DNA of 64,000 bases, taken from positions 62,001 to 126,000 of the forward strand of contig NZ_CYUD01000003.1 in the NCBI RefSeq assembly GCF_001458295.1, read 5' to 3'. Positions 44,908 to 54,527 of this stretch are shown here, piece by piece; within the stretch, counting starts at the first letter, position 1, and every line of letters starts with the position of its first letter. This DNA is from Ruegeria denitrificans. GTDB lineage: Bacteria > Pseudomonadota > Alphaproteobacteria > Rhodobacterales > Rhodobacteraceae. Below the pieces are notes generated by a model. The model did no database searches and had not been told where the DNA came from. It worked only from the letters and a program-made list of their open reading frames with translations. The translations under genes were made by a program, and so were the position numbers.

Positions 44908-45456
44908 GTGGAACCTGATCCCTTTTTGCAAGCCCTGCCTGCCGGCGCAGACGTACCTTCAGCCTTGTATCTATTGCACACTAATCCCGGTCAATACGAA
45001 GGGCGGTGCAGCATTATCCGGGGCAGCGGGTGGATTATCAGGCTTGCTTTGCAGCTTGGGCGCTTTCCTCCTGATGCCGATGACATACCGGTAAAGGTCA
45101 AAATTGATTGTGCCGGTGACACCTGGCCGTGGGCGCGGGACTTTGACGGACACACGACTCGATCCCTACTGACATTTGATCACGGTACGGATTGTGTTCG
45201 TGAACAACTGGGCTGGCTGACCCTATGGCTGATGCCAGAAATCGACTCGGGGCGCATGATAATCCACATTCGCGGTCTGAGCATTTTCGGTGTTAGCTGC
45301 CCCACATTTTTCCTGCCGCGCTTGTCAACCGTAGAATGGCAGGACGAAACGGGGCAATTTCGCTTTGATGTATCAGCCGCAATGCCGGGGCTTGGGCAAT
45401 TGATCTGTTATCGCGGCTGGCTGAAACCTGTTCACGGGCAGGCTTGCACCGGTTGA
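44908..45456 (+). CDS. DUF4166-family protein
   Basis: A 182-residue protein matching the DUF4166 pattern: SALYLLHTNPGQYEGRCSIIRGSGWIIRLALQLGRFPPDADDIPVKV at the start, TWPWARDFDG in the middle, and FRFDVSAAMPGLGQLICYRGWL at the end. The function is unknown; the family is often found beside DCC or short-chain dehydrogenase genes. It uses a GTG start placed directly after the stop of the DCC gene (no intervening base). Confidence 0.82.
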   Translation: MEPDPFLQALPAGADVPSALYLLHTNPGQYEGRCSIIRGSGWIIRLALQLGRFPPDADDIPVKVKIDCAGDTWPWARDFDGHTTRSLLTFDHGTDCVREQLGWLTLWLMPEIDSGRMIIHIRGLSIFGVSCPTFFLPRLSTVEWQDETGQFRFDVSAAMPGLGQLICYRGWLKPVHGQACTG

Positions 45457-45528
45457 AGTCATCGTGAACCGACTTTGTTGGATTTCAGAGTAAACTTAAT
45501 CAATACCTGCCTTGAGATAGGAAAGAGT

Positions 45529-45936
45529 ATGGATATGAAAAAGGTTATGACTTATGCGGTGTTCGCCGCACTTGTGGCTAGCACACCAGTCTCGGCTTTC
45601 AATGGTCGTTTAGGATACCAATCGGTTGCTCTGAGCAATACGGTATTTGAAGTGATTCCGCGCGGACGCACTGATGTTGACGGATATTGGTGCGCAGCAT
45701 CGGATTTTGCCCGCAGGACATTAGGTGCCGACTGGAAACAACGAATATATGTCAAGCGTGGCTATGGCCCTAGCGAGGCAACAGGCCGCAGAACGGCTGT
45801 ACAGTTTTCTCTTACGGCACCTGAGGGCGCTCCGCAGCAAAGCAGCGGCATCATCACGGTTGGATTTCAGCCGGGATTCAGCATGTCCGTTTCGGCGGCA
45901 AATGGGCGATGCAACACGCGGCCCTTCGTTGACTAA
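45529..45936 (+). CDS. Small secreted protein, function unknown
   Basis: A 135-residue protein with a signal peptide (MDMKKVMTYAVFAALVASTPVSA-FNG). The mature part is about 110 residues with the pattern DGYWCAASDFARRTLGADWKQRIYVKRGYGPSEATGRRTAVQFS and two Cys that could pair. AGGA 6 bases before the ATG at 45529 fixes the start. I do not recognise a named family; it resembles small periplasmic proteins of Rhodobacteraceae. It lies 72 bases after DUF4166 on the same strand. Confidence 0.7.
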   Translation: MDMKKVMTYAVFAALVASTPVSAFNGRLGYQSVALSNTVFEVIPRGRTDVDGYWCAASDFARRTLGADWKQRIYVKRGYGPSEATGRRTAVQFSLTAPEGAPQQSSGIITVGFQPGFSMSVSAANGRCNTRPFVD

Positions 45937-45954
45937 TGCATAGCTGAACATCGT

Positions 45955-46368
45955 ATGCAGACTGAGTTTGTCGTTTCCACGCAAGGTCCGGGGCTTTATG
46001 AGTTCACCTCGGACGTGCGCCGATGGTTCAACTCGGTCGAGCGCGATGGGTTGCTGACGCTGTTTGTGCGGCATACGTCGTGCTCGCTAGTCATTCAGGA
46101 AAATGCCGACCCCGAAGTGCAAACGGATTTGCAGGCCTTTTTCGGTCGGCTGGTGCCACCGTCTGATCACCCTTCCATGGCGTATCTGCAGCACACGTAT
46201 GAAGGCCCTGATGATATGCCCGCCCATATCAAAGCTGCACTTCTACCGGTATCCCTGTCGATCCCTGTGGTTGAAGGACAACCTGTTCTGGGTACTTGGC
46301 AGGGCATTTATCTGTTCGAACATCGCATTGCGCCGCATCACCGAAAGGTTGCGGCGCATTTCGCGTGA
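45955..46368 (+). CDS. YjbQ-family protein (secondary thiamine-phosphate synthase type)
   Basis: A 137-residue protein of the UPF0047/YjbQ family. FVRHTSCSLVIQENADPEV carries the conserved His and Glu, LQHTYEGPDDMPAHIKAALL is the second family block, and GTWQGIYLFEHRIAPHHRKV ends it. The E. coli member has weak thiamine-phosphate synthase activity, but the physiological role is uncertain. No strong ribosome-binding site; it is separated from nrdR by about 120 bases. Confidence 0.9.
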   Translation: MQTEFVVSTQGPGLYEFTSDVRRWFNSVERDGLLTLFVRHTSCSLVIQENADPEVQTDLQAFFGRLVPPSDHPSMAYLQHTYEGPDDMPAHIKAALLPVSLSIPVVEGQPVLGTWQGIYLFEHRIAPHHRKVAAHFA

Positions 46369-46489
46369 CCCCTTTATATTGCGGTGAAAATTTCCGACTA
46401 CCCAAATCCTAGCGGCTGCCATATAGTTGTGGATAAATAAGCCACTGCTCTTACAATAAGGGGCGGTACAAGGGACGAGGAGACGGCGG

Positions 46490-46960
46490 ATGCGCTGCCC
46501 GTTTTGCGGAAATATCGACACTCAAGTCAAAGATTCACGCCCGGCAGAGGATCATGTCGCGATCCGCAGACGCCGGTTTTGTCCCGCTTGTGGGGGGCGG
46601 TTTACCACTTACGAACGTGTGCAATTGCGCGACCTGGTGGTAATAAAAACCAACGGTAAACGGGAAGATTTCGACCGGGACAAGCTGGAACGCTCGATTC
46701 GGATTTCGATGCAGAAACGTCCCATTGATCCCGAGCGGATCGACCAGATGATTTCCGGCATCGTCCGCCGTTTGGAAAGCATGGGTGAGACCGATATCCC
46801 CTCCAGCAAGATTGGTGAGATCGTCATGGAAGCTCTGGCGCGGATCGATACCGTGGCCTATGTTCGCTTTGCGAGCGTATACAAGAATTTCCAGGCGGCC
46901 GATGATTTCGAGGAGTTTGTCCACGAACTGCGCCCGCCGCAGCCTTCGACGGACGAGTGA
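46490..46960 (+). CDS. nrdR: Transcriptional repressor NrdR
   Basis: A 156-residue regulator of ribonucleotide reductase genes. The N-terminal zinc ribbon is CPFC...CPAC (residues 3-34) followed by [10 protein letters not shown]; the ATP-cone spans about 45-140 ([20 protein letters not shown]...). It senses ATP/dATP and represses nrd operons through NrdR boxes. Its stop overlaps the ribD GTG (GTGA), and nrdR-ribD is a common proteobacterial order. Confidence 0.97.
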   Translation: MRCPFCGNIDTQVKDSRPAEDHVAIRRRRFCPACGGRFTTYERVQLRDLVVIKTNGKREDFDRDKLERSIRISMQKRPIDPERIDQMISGIVRRLESMGETDIPSSKIGEIVMEALARIDTVAYVRFASVYKNFQAADDFEEFVHELRPPQPSTDE

Positions 46961-48057
46961 GCGAAACAGATAAGCGATATATGGCGCTGGCCCTGTCATT
47001 GGGGCAGCGCGGTCAGGGCACGTGTTGGCCCAACCCCGCCGTAGGGTGTGTCATCGTGCGCGACGGTCGGATCGTCGGGCGCGGTTGGACCCAACCCGGT
47101 GGCCGTCCACATGGTGAAACGCAGGCTTTGGCGCAGGCTGGCGATGCTGCGCGCGGCGCAACTGCCTATGTTTCGCTGGAACCCTGTTCCCATCATGGTC
47201 AAACGCCGCCCTGCGCCGAGGCATTGATCAAGGCAGGTATGTCGCGGGTGGTTTCAGCGATTGAGGACAGCGATCCGCGTGTGGCAGGGCAGGGCTTTGC
47301 CATGTTGCGAGAGGCTGGGGTTGAGGTCACTACCGGCGTTTTGGCGGAACAGGCCGCGCACGATCACGCGGGATTCTTTCTGAAAACGGAACAAGGGCGT
47401 CCATTTGTGACGCTCAAACTGGCCAGCAGTTTTGATGGCCGCATCGCGACATCAACCGGGCACAGCCAATGGATCACGGGGCCGAAAGCGCGCCGGGCGG
47501 TTCATGCCATGCGCGCGCGCCATGACGCGGTGATGGTTGGGGCAGGGACAGCGCGGGCGGATGATCCATCTCTGACAGTTCGCGATCTGGGGATCGAGGC
47601 GCAGCCGGTGCGCGTGGTTGTCTCGCGCCATCTGGACATTCCGCTAATGGGGCAATTGGCGCGCACTGCGGCCGAAATACCGGTCTGGTTGTGTCACGGT
47701 CCAACCCCGGATGTCGAACGCGCCCGCGCGTGGGAGGGGTTGGGCGCACGTCTGATTCCCTGTGCACTTCAGGATCATCACATAGATGCGGCTGACCTGT
47801 TGCAGCAACTGGGGCAGGCTGGTTTGACGCGCGTCTTCTGCGAAGGGGGCTCGGCGTTGGCGGCGTCCTTGCTTGTCGATGATCTGGTGGATGAACTTGT
47901 CGGCTTCAGCGCTGGGCTGACAATCGGTGCCGAAGGTTTGCCAGCGATTGGATCGCTGGGATTGGACAAGCTGGATGCAGCCCCTCGGTTTGATCTGATC
48001 GAATATCGGGCTATCGGACCGGATGTTCTGCATCGCTGGGCGCGCGCGCTACGTTAG
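46957..48057 (+). CDS. ribD: Bifunctional riboflavin biosynthesis deaminase/reductase RibD
   Basis: A 366-residue enzyme for the second and third steps of riboflavin synthesis. The deaminase domain (about 1-145) keeps the zinc site ([24 protein letters not shown]). The reductase domain (about 150-366) has [28 protein letters not shown] and [16 protein letters not shown] start overlapping the nrdR stop. In related genomes ribE often follows; here a capsule block in the reverse direction separates them. Confidence 0.95.
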   Translation: MSETDKRYMALALSLGQRGQGTCWPNPAVGCVIVRDGRIVGRGWTQPGGRPHGETQALAQAGDAARGATAYVSLEPCSHHGQTPPCAEALIKAGMSRVVSAIEDSDPRVAGQGFAMLREAGVEVTTGVLAEQAAHDHAGFFLKTEQGRPFVTLKLASSFDGRIATSTGHSQWITGPKARRAVHAMRARHDAVMVGAGTARADDPSLTVRDLGIEAQPVRVVVSRHLDIPLMGQLARTAAEIPVWLCHGPTPDVERARAWEGLGARLIPCALQDHHIDAADLLQQLGQAGLTRVFCEGGSALAASLLVDDLVDELVGFSAGLTIGAEGLPAIGSLGLDKLDAAPRFDLIEYRAIGPDVLHRWARALR

Positions 48058-50054
48058 CGGCGACGCCACAGATGCGCTTGAGTGGCAAATGCGCCCTGCA
48101 TTTTCGACAACAGACGCAGAGAGAGACCGCCCTTGCGTTCATTCCCTTCTTTCAGGCGTTCTAACGCGAGTTCGACGGGGCAGGGTTGCCCGGTGAGCGG
48201 GTCAAGGTATCGCGGATAGTCGATCAGGGCGGCATGCACCAATCCCAGCACCGACGGCCTTGCACCACGTCGAGCGGGCACAGTTCCCAGATCGGTCGTC
48301 AGCCCCCACCCGGCATAAAAAGGAGCCCCAAGTGTCGTCACTTGCACTCCACGCAACAGAGCTTCGAACCCGAGCAGAGAGGTCATAGTCCACACTTCTT
48401 GCACGTGCGGCAGAAGTGCGGCTGGGTCGGTATTTGTTGCGACCACGTCAGCGGGCCCCTCGTCTTCGATTGCACCTTCGCGCAGCCCGGCCTCAACATC
48501 AGGATGAGGTTTATAGATCAGGATCGCATTCGGGTTCGCTTCACGTGTGGCTCGCAGCAGATCTGTGTTGGTGCGGATCGTCGTAGTGCCAAGCAGGATC
48601 GAAGCGTCATCCTCGACCTGACCCGGAACCAAAATACGGTGTCCTTCTGGTAGTTCAGGGGGCGCACCGCCGGTATTGTATTTACTGAGCTGACCCGAAA
48701 CGATCTGGGCCACCAGCCGTTCGGCCCGCAATTCCTGATCCGGGCGCAGGGTTTCACGGGCGGTGATCAATTCTTCCAGCCGACTTGGATGGGTCGGGTC
48801 GTAATAGATGCCAAGATCGTCTGTTGCTAAAGACAGCGGAGGCACGAGGTTGGCACCAAGCCCGCGGGATCTTAGAAAGCCATCCTCGATTCTGACTGCG
48901 TTTTCCGCGCCACGGGCGTGTTTGGCCCAGACCATATGGGGGCGGTCGGATGCATCCGGTTGGCGTGAGGTAAATTGGACCTTTCTTTCGCGGCCAAACA
49001 TTTTCTGCAAGTGTTTGCGCTTCCACAACCGCATGCCAGAGGCCGTCCAGCCTTTGTGATCCTCTCGCCAAGCGCGCGTTTGGGCCTCGAGCGTGTCCAG
49101 CACGGTCTCCAATTCGCACAACTGGTCCCGATAGGGGTCGTACCATGTGGGATAGAGGATCATAGCGGCTGCAAACAATTGCGCCCGCGTCAGGCTCCGC
49201 TGGCGACGCGGGGCGTATGCCTCATCTTGGGTCAGGCCCCATCCAGCATAAAAGGGCTGGCCGAAGATGCGCGGTTTGTGCCCGGCGATTATGGCCTCGA
49301 ACCCCATTTGTGATGACAAAGTGTAGACACCAACCGCGCCTTCTAGCAGGGTCCACTGGCTGATGGGATCGTTCACAAATGAAACCCGGTCGGACATATC
49401 CTGATCCGAGTAATACCCGCCACGATGCCCTGAAACGGTTTCGGGATGTGACTTGATCAGAACACGGGCACCGGGGTTTTCCTCTTGCGCCATGACCAGC
49501 ATTTCGCGAAATCGCGCGTCGTCCCCGGCACTCGCTGTGACCGAGGCATCATCGCGGGCCTGATCGACCACTAGAACATAACCCGGATCAGGCGGCTGCA
49601 AGGTGGGGTCGACGGCTGAATACTTGCTTAGGTGCAGCTCGCGCATCCGGTCCGCGCCATAGCGTGCCCGGTTCAGCAACGCCGTGTCGTCCAGCGGATG
49701 AGATGCTAACAGGGTTTCCAGGTCCGAAGGTTGTGCCGGATCGAAATGCACCCCGGAGCGGTCAAGCAACAGGCCCAGCGGAGCGTCACCATCCCGCCCC
49801 GGATGTAGGGAGCGCAAAAAGGCATCTTCGACCCACAGGACCGGTGCGTTGTGCCGGGCCGCGATTCCAAGGCCGCGATGTGCCGTTGGACTGTTGCCCC
49901 AGACACCGACTACGTCGCGGTCCCTGGGCAGACCCAGTCGGATGTCATAGCCCTTGAGGTGCAGGATGCGCCGTATCCGGCGTTGCGTGAGAAAGCCACC
50001 GTTATAGACAAGCAGCCGGGTCCGCTGAGTCCCAGCTGTTTGGTCAGGTTGCAT
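48054..50054 (-). CDS. kpsC: Capsule polysaccharide beta-Kdo transferase KpsC-like
   Basis: A 666-residue cytoplasmic glycosyltransferase. KpsC-type enzymes build the short beta-Kdo linker on the lipid anchor of group 2 capsules. The protein has two homologous halves. The first (about 1-330) has LLVYNGGFLTQRRIRRIL, LWVEDAFLRSL and LLLDRSGVHFDP. The second (about 340-666) has VRIEDGFLRSRGLGANLVPP, SLATDDLGIYYDP and a second LSKY motif. The ATG at 50054 overlaps the stop of the export gene by one base (TGATG). Last gene of a three-gene capsule unit on the minus strand. Confidence 0.9.
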   Translation of the reverse strand: MQPDQTAGTQRTRLLVYNGGFLTQRRIRRILHLKGYDIRLGLPRDRDVVGVWGNSPTAHRGLGIAARHNAPVLWVEDAFLRSLHPGRDGDAPLGLLLDRSGVHFDPAQPSDLETLLASHPLDDTALLNRARYGADRMRELHLSKYSAVDPTLQPPDPGYVLVVDQARDDASVTASAGDDARFREMLVMAQEENPGARVLIKSHPETVSGHRGGYYSDQDMSDRVSFVNDPISQWTLLEGAVGVYTLSSQMGFEAIIAGHKPRIFGQPFYAGWGLTQDEAYAPRRQRSLTRAQLFAAAMILYPTWYDPYRDQLCELETVLDTLEAQTRAWREDHKGWTASGMRLWKRKHLQKMFGRERKVQFTSRQPDASDRPHMVWAKHARGAENAVRIEDGFLRSRGLGANLVPPLSLATDDLGIYYDPTHPSRLEELITARETLRPDQELRAERLVAQIVSGQLSKYNTGGAPPELPEGHRILVPGQVEDDASILLGTTTIRTNTDLLRATREANPNAILIYKPHPDVEAGLREGAIEDEGPADVVATNTDPAALLPHVQEVWTMTSLLGFEALLRGVQVTTLGAPFYAGWGLTTDLGTVPARRGARPSVLGLVHAALIDYPRYLDPLTGQPCPVELALERLKEGNERKGGLSLRLLSKMQGAFATQAHLWRRR

Positions 50055-51184
50055 CAGCCACCCGTCAGCGTGGCGACGTTTGCGACCGGTGTCAGACCGC
50101 CCGCGATCAGAGAGATCGACTTGCTCCACTGTGCGTAGGGAGCTTCGGTCACATAGATCGTGTCGTCGTCACGGATGACAAAGTCCCGGGCAACAAACAA
50201 CCCATTAGGCGCGGTCAGGTTCAGCAGATAGATCATGCGTTGATCCCCTTGCAAATCCTGCCGCCCCATGACGTTGCGCGCAATGTCCTGCCGTTCCTTG
50301 CGCAAAACAAATATACCGGTGGGGTCCGAGGAAAGGGATTGCAGGCCGCCCACCTGCGCCAGTGCTTCCAGTGCCGTCAGGTCCTGCGTGTCGAATGCGA
50401 CGCGCGACTGCCCGGTGGCCCCTAGTGCGATGTAGGATCGGCTGTCAGCCTCGACCAGAATGCGGTCTCCGCCTCGCAATGCGACGTCCAGTTGAGGGTT
50501 CCGGACCAGATCGTCATACCAGACCGTCCCACGGTCATTCCCGCGGATCAGGGTTACCAGCGCGATATCCGAACCGACGGCAACGCCACCAGCCTGCGAC
50601 AGCATGCCCGACAAGGTGCGGCTTGGACGTTCAATCGGATAAATGCCCGCCGCTCCGATTTCACCGCTAAGAGAAACAGTGGCGCCGTCCCCTGCAACAC
50701 GACGGACTTCGACTTGTGGATCCGGCGTTTGTTCTTTCAATTCGCTGGTGATCAGTTGGCGCAGTTGCTCGGGCGTGTTGCCAGAGGCCCGAATGCGCCC
50801 GGCATAAGGAACGAAGATGAATCCTTCGCTGTCGACTTGTATCTGTTCAAGACTGGTGGATGAGCCGACTTCACCGGACAGCAGGCCGTCATCCACGTTT
50901 TCCCAGATCGTCAGGCCAAGAACATCGCCCGGGCGAACAGTGTCTGCCGCCAGACGTTGGGCATTGCGGAACGAGGACGAAAACCCGAATTGCTGAATGG
51001 CCGAAGTTGCCTTTGCGACGCGGTCGTCAACTTCGACCACGAAAGCATTGCCGCCTTTTTCAGTGGAGCCCGCCAAAATCTCGGATTTATTGGGTCCTGA
51101 TTTAGGAAGCTGGCACCCGGCCAACAGGCCGATTGCCGCCACAAGGGATATCCCCTGTATCCATCGGATTGGAAAGCGCTGCAC
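50054..51184 (-). CDS. Capsule/polysaccharide export lipoprotein (Wza/KpsD-like)
   Basis: A 376-residue outer-membrane export protein. The lipoprotein signal MQRFPIRWIQGISLVAAIGLLAGC gives Cys24 as lipidated residue. A polysaccharide-export domain follows (VRPGDVLGLTIWEN), then SLBB-like beta-grasp repeats (GGVAVGSDIALVTLIRGN and SYIALGATGQSRVAFDTQDLTALEALAQVGGL). In group 2 systems this forms the outer-membrane channel; KpsE, KpsM and KpsT are not in the window. It lies between kpsS and kpsC and overlaps kpsC by one base. Confidence 0.9.
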   Translation of the reverse strand: MQRFPIRWIQGISLVAAIGLLAGCQLPKSGPNKSEILAGSTEKGGNAFVVEVDDRVAKATSAIQQFGFSSSFRNAQRLAADTVRPGDVLGLTIWENVDDGLLSGEVGSSTSLEQIQVDSEGFIFVPYAGRIRASGNTPEQLRQLITSELKEQTPDPQVEVRRVAGDGATVSLSGEIGAAGIYPIERPSRTLSGMLSQAGGVAVGSDIALVTLIRGNDRGTVWYDDLVRNPQLDVALRGGDRILVEADSRSYIALGATGQSRVAFDTQDLTALEALAQVGGLQSLSSDPTGIFVLRKERQDIARNVMGRQDLQGDQRMIYLLNLTAPNGLFVARDFVIRDDDTIYVTEAPYAQWSKSISLIAGGLTPVANVATLTGG

Positions 51185-51276
51185 TGCCGGTAATCCTCGG
51201 TCGTTTTTGTTTTGGTCTTTTGTTGGGCGCAGGCTACCCGGTTCGCGCGATAACTTCTAGCGCCAACCGTCCAGTT

Positions 51277-52575
51277 TTACTCAACAAGCTTTAACTGTGG
51301 CGTCTGAGCCTCTTTGTGGGACAGGACGGTTTGATAGGGGTCTGTGGCGGTCAACATCATATCCGCCACGCCGCGCAAAAGCTGCCTTCGACCTCTGCGA
51401 GAATAGAATCCGCCGGGCACTTGGCTCGTTTTCAACAGGAATTGGCGATAGGTCTGATAGGCCTCCTGATCAGGCGGCATCGGATTGGCAAAGAATGCCT
51501 CCAGCGGTTGGCGCGAGACGAATTCGGGTTTGTCATAGATCGACTTGCCAAAGATGCGCAGGGGGATGCCACGCCATAGAACCTGCTGCCCTGCTGTTGA
51601 ATTGATAGTGACTGCAGAACTGGCACCGTCCAGCAGTTTAGCGAGCTTCCCGCCAGGCACATAATGTACCCGGTCTGCAATCCCATGCTTTTTTGCTAAC
51701 TCTCTTACAAGGTGGTGCAGGGGTTCACGGTGGTTTTCCAGCGGATGTTCTTTGACCACCAACCGGTGATGCCTGGGCGCGCCACTGGCGAAATCACGGA
51801 CGACATCCTCAAGAAAGTTGGACATGCAGGAAAAATTCGAATGGGATTGAACCGAGCTGTCATGCCCCAGTTGCAGCAAAGCCAGATGATAAGGATGACC
51901 ATTCCCCAATACGAGTGCCGTGGCCCAGCGACGCTGTATGCGGTGAATCGGCATGAGTGCCAGGCGCTTGAAGTATAGCCTGAATTCCTTAGAGACTGGC
52001 AGATCCCGATGCCGTCGGAAATTGCGATAGTGCCGGTTCAGAAACAGCACGAACCAATGGTAGAGTGCCCCGTAAAATATGTGCTGTCGCATGTCCCCCC
52101 AATGCGATGGAGGTGGTGGTGTCTGCGTCGTAGCTTGATCCAGAGCGCGCCGCATCTGATCAACGTCCAGCGTCATCAGGCGCGAGTTGCCGTTAGAACC
52201 GAACCGCTCATACGTTACCCACCAGGGACGCAAATAGCCTTCCTCGAATACGTGGACAGTCACGCCCTTGGCCTGGGCAATTTTGACGGCGCTGGCGTGA
52301 ATGGGGCGCGTGTCACCGTAGAGGACGATATCGGTGATACCGCGATCCGCGATCAGCTCAGACAACCAGTCGGGCCAAAGCTCTGGCGCGTCGAGGAATG
52401 GAATGTACGAAGTCTTGTCGAACCAGAAGGCCTGATCCCCGGCGTTAAACCCCACACGCCAGACCTCGGCCCCCGAAGACCGCAGCAATCGGCCGAGCCC
52501 GTTGAAGAACGGACCATGGGGTCCCTGCAAAAACAGGAAAACACGGCGGTTCAGGCCTGTTGTGGTGGGTGACAT
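51277..52575 (-). CDS. kpsS: Capsule biosynthesis Kdo transferase KpsS-like
   Basis: A 432-residue enzyme of the KpsS/Capsule_synth family. Visible blocks are VFLFLQGPHGPFFNGLGRLL near the start, VYGDTRPIHASAVKIAQAKGVTVHVFEEGYLRPWWVTYERFGSNGNSRL (about 95-145) and VVKEHPLENHREPLHHLV. KpsS adds the first Kdo to the phospholipid anchor. The ATG at 52575 (MSPTTTGL) is preceded by a weak site. First of the three capsule genes; its promoter region abuts that of ribE on the other strand. Confidence 0.9.
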   Translation of the reverse strand: MSPTTTGLNRRVFLFLQGPHGPFFNGLGRLLRSSGAEVWRVGFNAGDQAFWFDKTSYIPFLDAPELWPDWLSELIADRGITDIVLYGDTRPIHASAVKIAQAKGVTVHVFEEGYLRPWWVTYERFGSNGNSRLMTLDVDQMRRALDQATTQTPPPPSHWGDMRQHIFYGALYHWFVLFLNRHYRNFRRHRDLPVSKEFRLYFKRLALMPIHRIQRRWATALVLGNGHPYHLALLQLGHDSSVQSHSNFSCMSNFLEDVVRDFASGAPRHHRLVVKEHPLENHREPLHHLVRELAKKHGIADRVHYVPGGKLAKLLDGASSAVTINSTAGQQVLWRGIPLRIFGKSIYDKPEFVSRQPLEAFFANPMPPDQEAYQTYRQFLLKTSQVPGGFYSRRGRRQLLRGVADMMLTATDPYQTVLSHKEAQTPQLKLVE

Positions 52576-52713
52576 CAATACTGCTCGAGCTCTTTGTTCG
52601 GGAAATTATGCCTGTTTCTGCCTTTCACGGCAAGCTGGGGCTTGCCCGCCGCGCTGCTTGCGCTTACCTCGGCTTGGAACACTGGATCAGGTTAGAAACC
52701 AAGGGTTAGCGGA

Positions 52714-53301
52714 ATGTTTACAGGGATCGTCACCGATATCGGCACCGTCACCGAGCTAGACCAACAGGGCGATCTGCGAGCCCGGATCAAAACAGCCTAT
52801 GACACGGTAGGTATAGATATCGGTGCCTCGATTGCCTGCGATGGTGTGTGCCTGACCGTCATCGCGCTGGGCGATGACTGGTATGACGTTCAGATCAGTG
52901 CCGAGACGGTTTCGAAAACCAACCTCGACAGCTGGCAGGTCGGCAAGCGCGTCAATCTGGAGCGCGCCCTAAAGGTCGGTGACGAGCTGGGCGGGCATAT
53001 CGTGTCGGGCCATGTGGACGGCGTGGCTGAAGTGGTCGCCGTGCAGGACGAAGGCGACAGCACGCGCGTCACCCTGCGTGCCCCCAAAGAACTGGCCCGG
53101 TTTATCGCGCCAAAAGGTTCGGTTGCATTGAATGGAACCTCGCTGACCGTCAACGATGTGGATGATTGTGATTTCGGCATCAATTTCATCCCCCACACCA
53201 AGGAAGTCACAACCTGGGGTGATGTAGGGGTTGGTGACAAGGTGAACCTTGAGATCGACACACTGGCCCGCTACGTCGCGCGCCTGGCCGAAATGTCCTG
53301 A
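52714..53301 (+). CDS. ribE: Riboflavin synthase
   Basis: A 195-residue enzyme with two lumazine-binding repeats: MFTGIVTDIGTV...GVCLTVI near the N-terminus, and VSGHVDGVAEV with GTSLTVNDV in the second. It dismutates two 6,7-dimethyl-8-ribityllumazine molecules to riboflavin. It heads the ribE-ribBX-ribH-nusB run. A GCAAGC/GCTTGC hairpin lies in the leader, but I see no FMN riboswitch. Confidence 0.95.
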   Translation: MFTGIVTDIGTVTELDQQGDLRARIKTAYDTVGIDIGASIACDGVCLTVIALGDDWYDVQISAETVSKTNLDSWQVGKRVNLERALKVGDELGGHIVSGHVDGVAEVVAVQDEGDSTRVTLRAPKELARFIAPKGSVALNGTSLTVNDVDDCDFGINFIPHTKEVTTWGDVGVGDKVNLEIDTLARYVARLAEMS

Positions 53302-53403
53302 AACTACGTCGCGCCGGGATTGCCTGGTGCCGCAAGTGCTCTGGCCTTTGACCGTCTGGTAGTCTATCCACCGGGTCAAACATGCTCTGTGAAAGGCTGC
53401 CTC

Positions 53404-54525
53404 ATGAGCTTTGAAACCCCAGGACCCGTCGAAGCCCAGCTGCGCGACGCGATCAGCCCGATCGAAGACATCATCGACGAGGCCCGCAAAGGCCGGATGT
53501 ATATTCTGGTCGACCACGAGGATCGTGAAAACGAAGGCGATCTGGTGATCCCCGCCGAATTTGCCGATGCCGACGCGATCAACTTTATGGCCACGCATGG
53601 GCGCGGGCTGATCTGCCTGCCGATGACGGCCGAACGGGTGGACGCTCTTGAACTGCCGATGATGGCGGTGAACAACTCATCCCGACACGAAACTGCATTC
53701 ACCGTTTCGATTGAAGCGCGTGAGGGCGTGTCGACCGGTATTTCCGCCGCTGACAGGGCATTGACGGTAGCCACTGCGATCAACGAACAGAACACGATGG
53801 CGCATATCGCCACCCCCGGCCACATTTTTCCCCTGCGCGCCAAGCGCGGCGGGGTGCTGGTACGTGCGGGCCATACCGAAGCCGCCGTGGATATTTCGCG
53901 TCTGGCTGGGTTGAACCCTTCGGGCGTGATCTGTGAGATCATGAAGGCGGACGGCACGATGGCGCGTCTGCCCGATCTGGTCGAATTCGCCAAAGAACAC
54001 GACATGAAGATTGGAACGATCAGCGACCTGATTGCGTATCGGTCTCGCAATGACAATCTGGTGGTCGAGACGTCGCGCGAGACTGTTACCTCGGAATATG
54101 GCGGAGATTGGGAACTGCGGATTTTCACCGATCAGACCCACGGCATCGAACATGTCGTCATGACCAAGGGCGACATCACCACACCCGACCCAGTGCTGAC
54201 CCGAACACATGCCCTGCACGAAGCGCCCGATATTCTGGGTCTCGGCCCGAAATCTTCGCGCGAACTGCCGCGGGCAATGGAAAAGATCGCCGAAGAGGGC
54301 CGCGGCGTGTTGTGCCTGTTCCGTCAGCCGCGCAACTCGCTTTATGCAGTCGAGGACGAAGGTCCGCGCACCATCAAGCAAACCGGTCTGGGCGCGCAGA
54401 TCCTGTCCAAGATGGGTATTCAGGAACTGGTGTTGCTGACGGATTCACCGGAAACCGTATATTTGGGGCTCGACGCTTTTGGCCTGTCCATCGTCGGCAC
54501 CCGCTCAATCCTCAAGGATGACTGA
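53404..54525 (+). CDS. ribB: 3,4-dihydroxy-2-butanone-4-phosphate synthase with degenerate GTP cyclohydrolase II domain (RibBX type)
   Basis: A 373-residue protein. The N-terminal DHBP synthase domain (about 15-210) has DHEDRENEGDLVIPAE, HGRGLICLPMT and GHIFPLRAKRGGVLVRAGHTEAAVDI with the metal and catalytic residues. The C-terminal half (about 215-373) keeps the cyclohydrolase II shape but lacks the three zinc-binding cysteines: where CxxxD...CDCG should be, the sequence reads HALHEAPDILGLGPKSSREL. This is the RibBX form known from alphaproteobacteria, so GTP cyclohydrolase II must be encoded elsewhere. Start at the ATG 53404; the frame opens at 53320. Confidence 0.93.
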   Translation: MSFETPGPVEAQLRDAISPIEDIIDEARKGRMYILVDHEDRENEGDLVIPAEFADADAINFMATHGRGLICLPMTAERVDALELPMMAVNNSSRHETAFTVSIEAREGVSTGISAADRALTVATAINEQNTMAHIATPGHIFPLRAKRGGVLVRAGHTEAAVDISRLAGLNPSGVICEIMKADGTMARLPDLVEFAKEHDMKIGTISDLIAYRSRNDNLVVETSRETVTSEYGGDWELRIFTDQTHGIEHVVMTKGDITTPDPVLTRTHALHEAPDILGLGPKSSRELPRAMEKIAEEGRGVLCLFRQPRNSLYAVEDEGPRTIKQTGLGAQILSKMGIQELVLLTDSPETVYLGLDAFGLSIVGTRSILKDD

Positions 54526-54527
54526 TC

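Noticed and set aside
52579-52713. FMN riboswitch upstream of ribE
   Set aside because: The leader is only about 130 bases and lacks the conserved multi-stem RFN pattern; only a small hairpin is visible.
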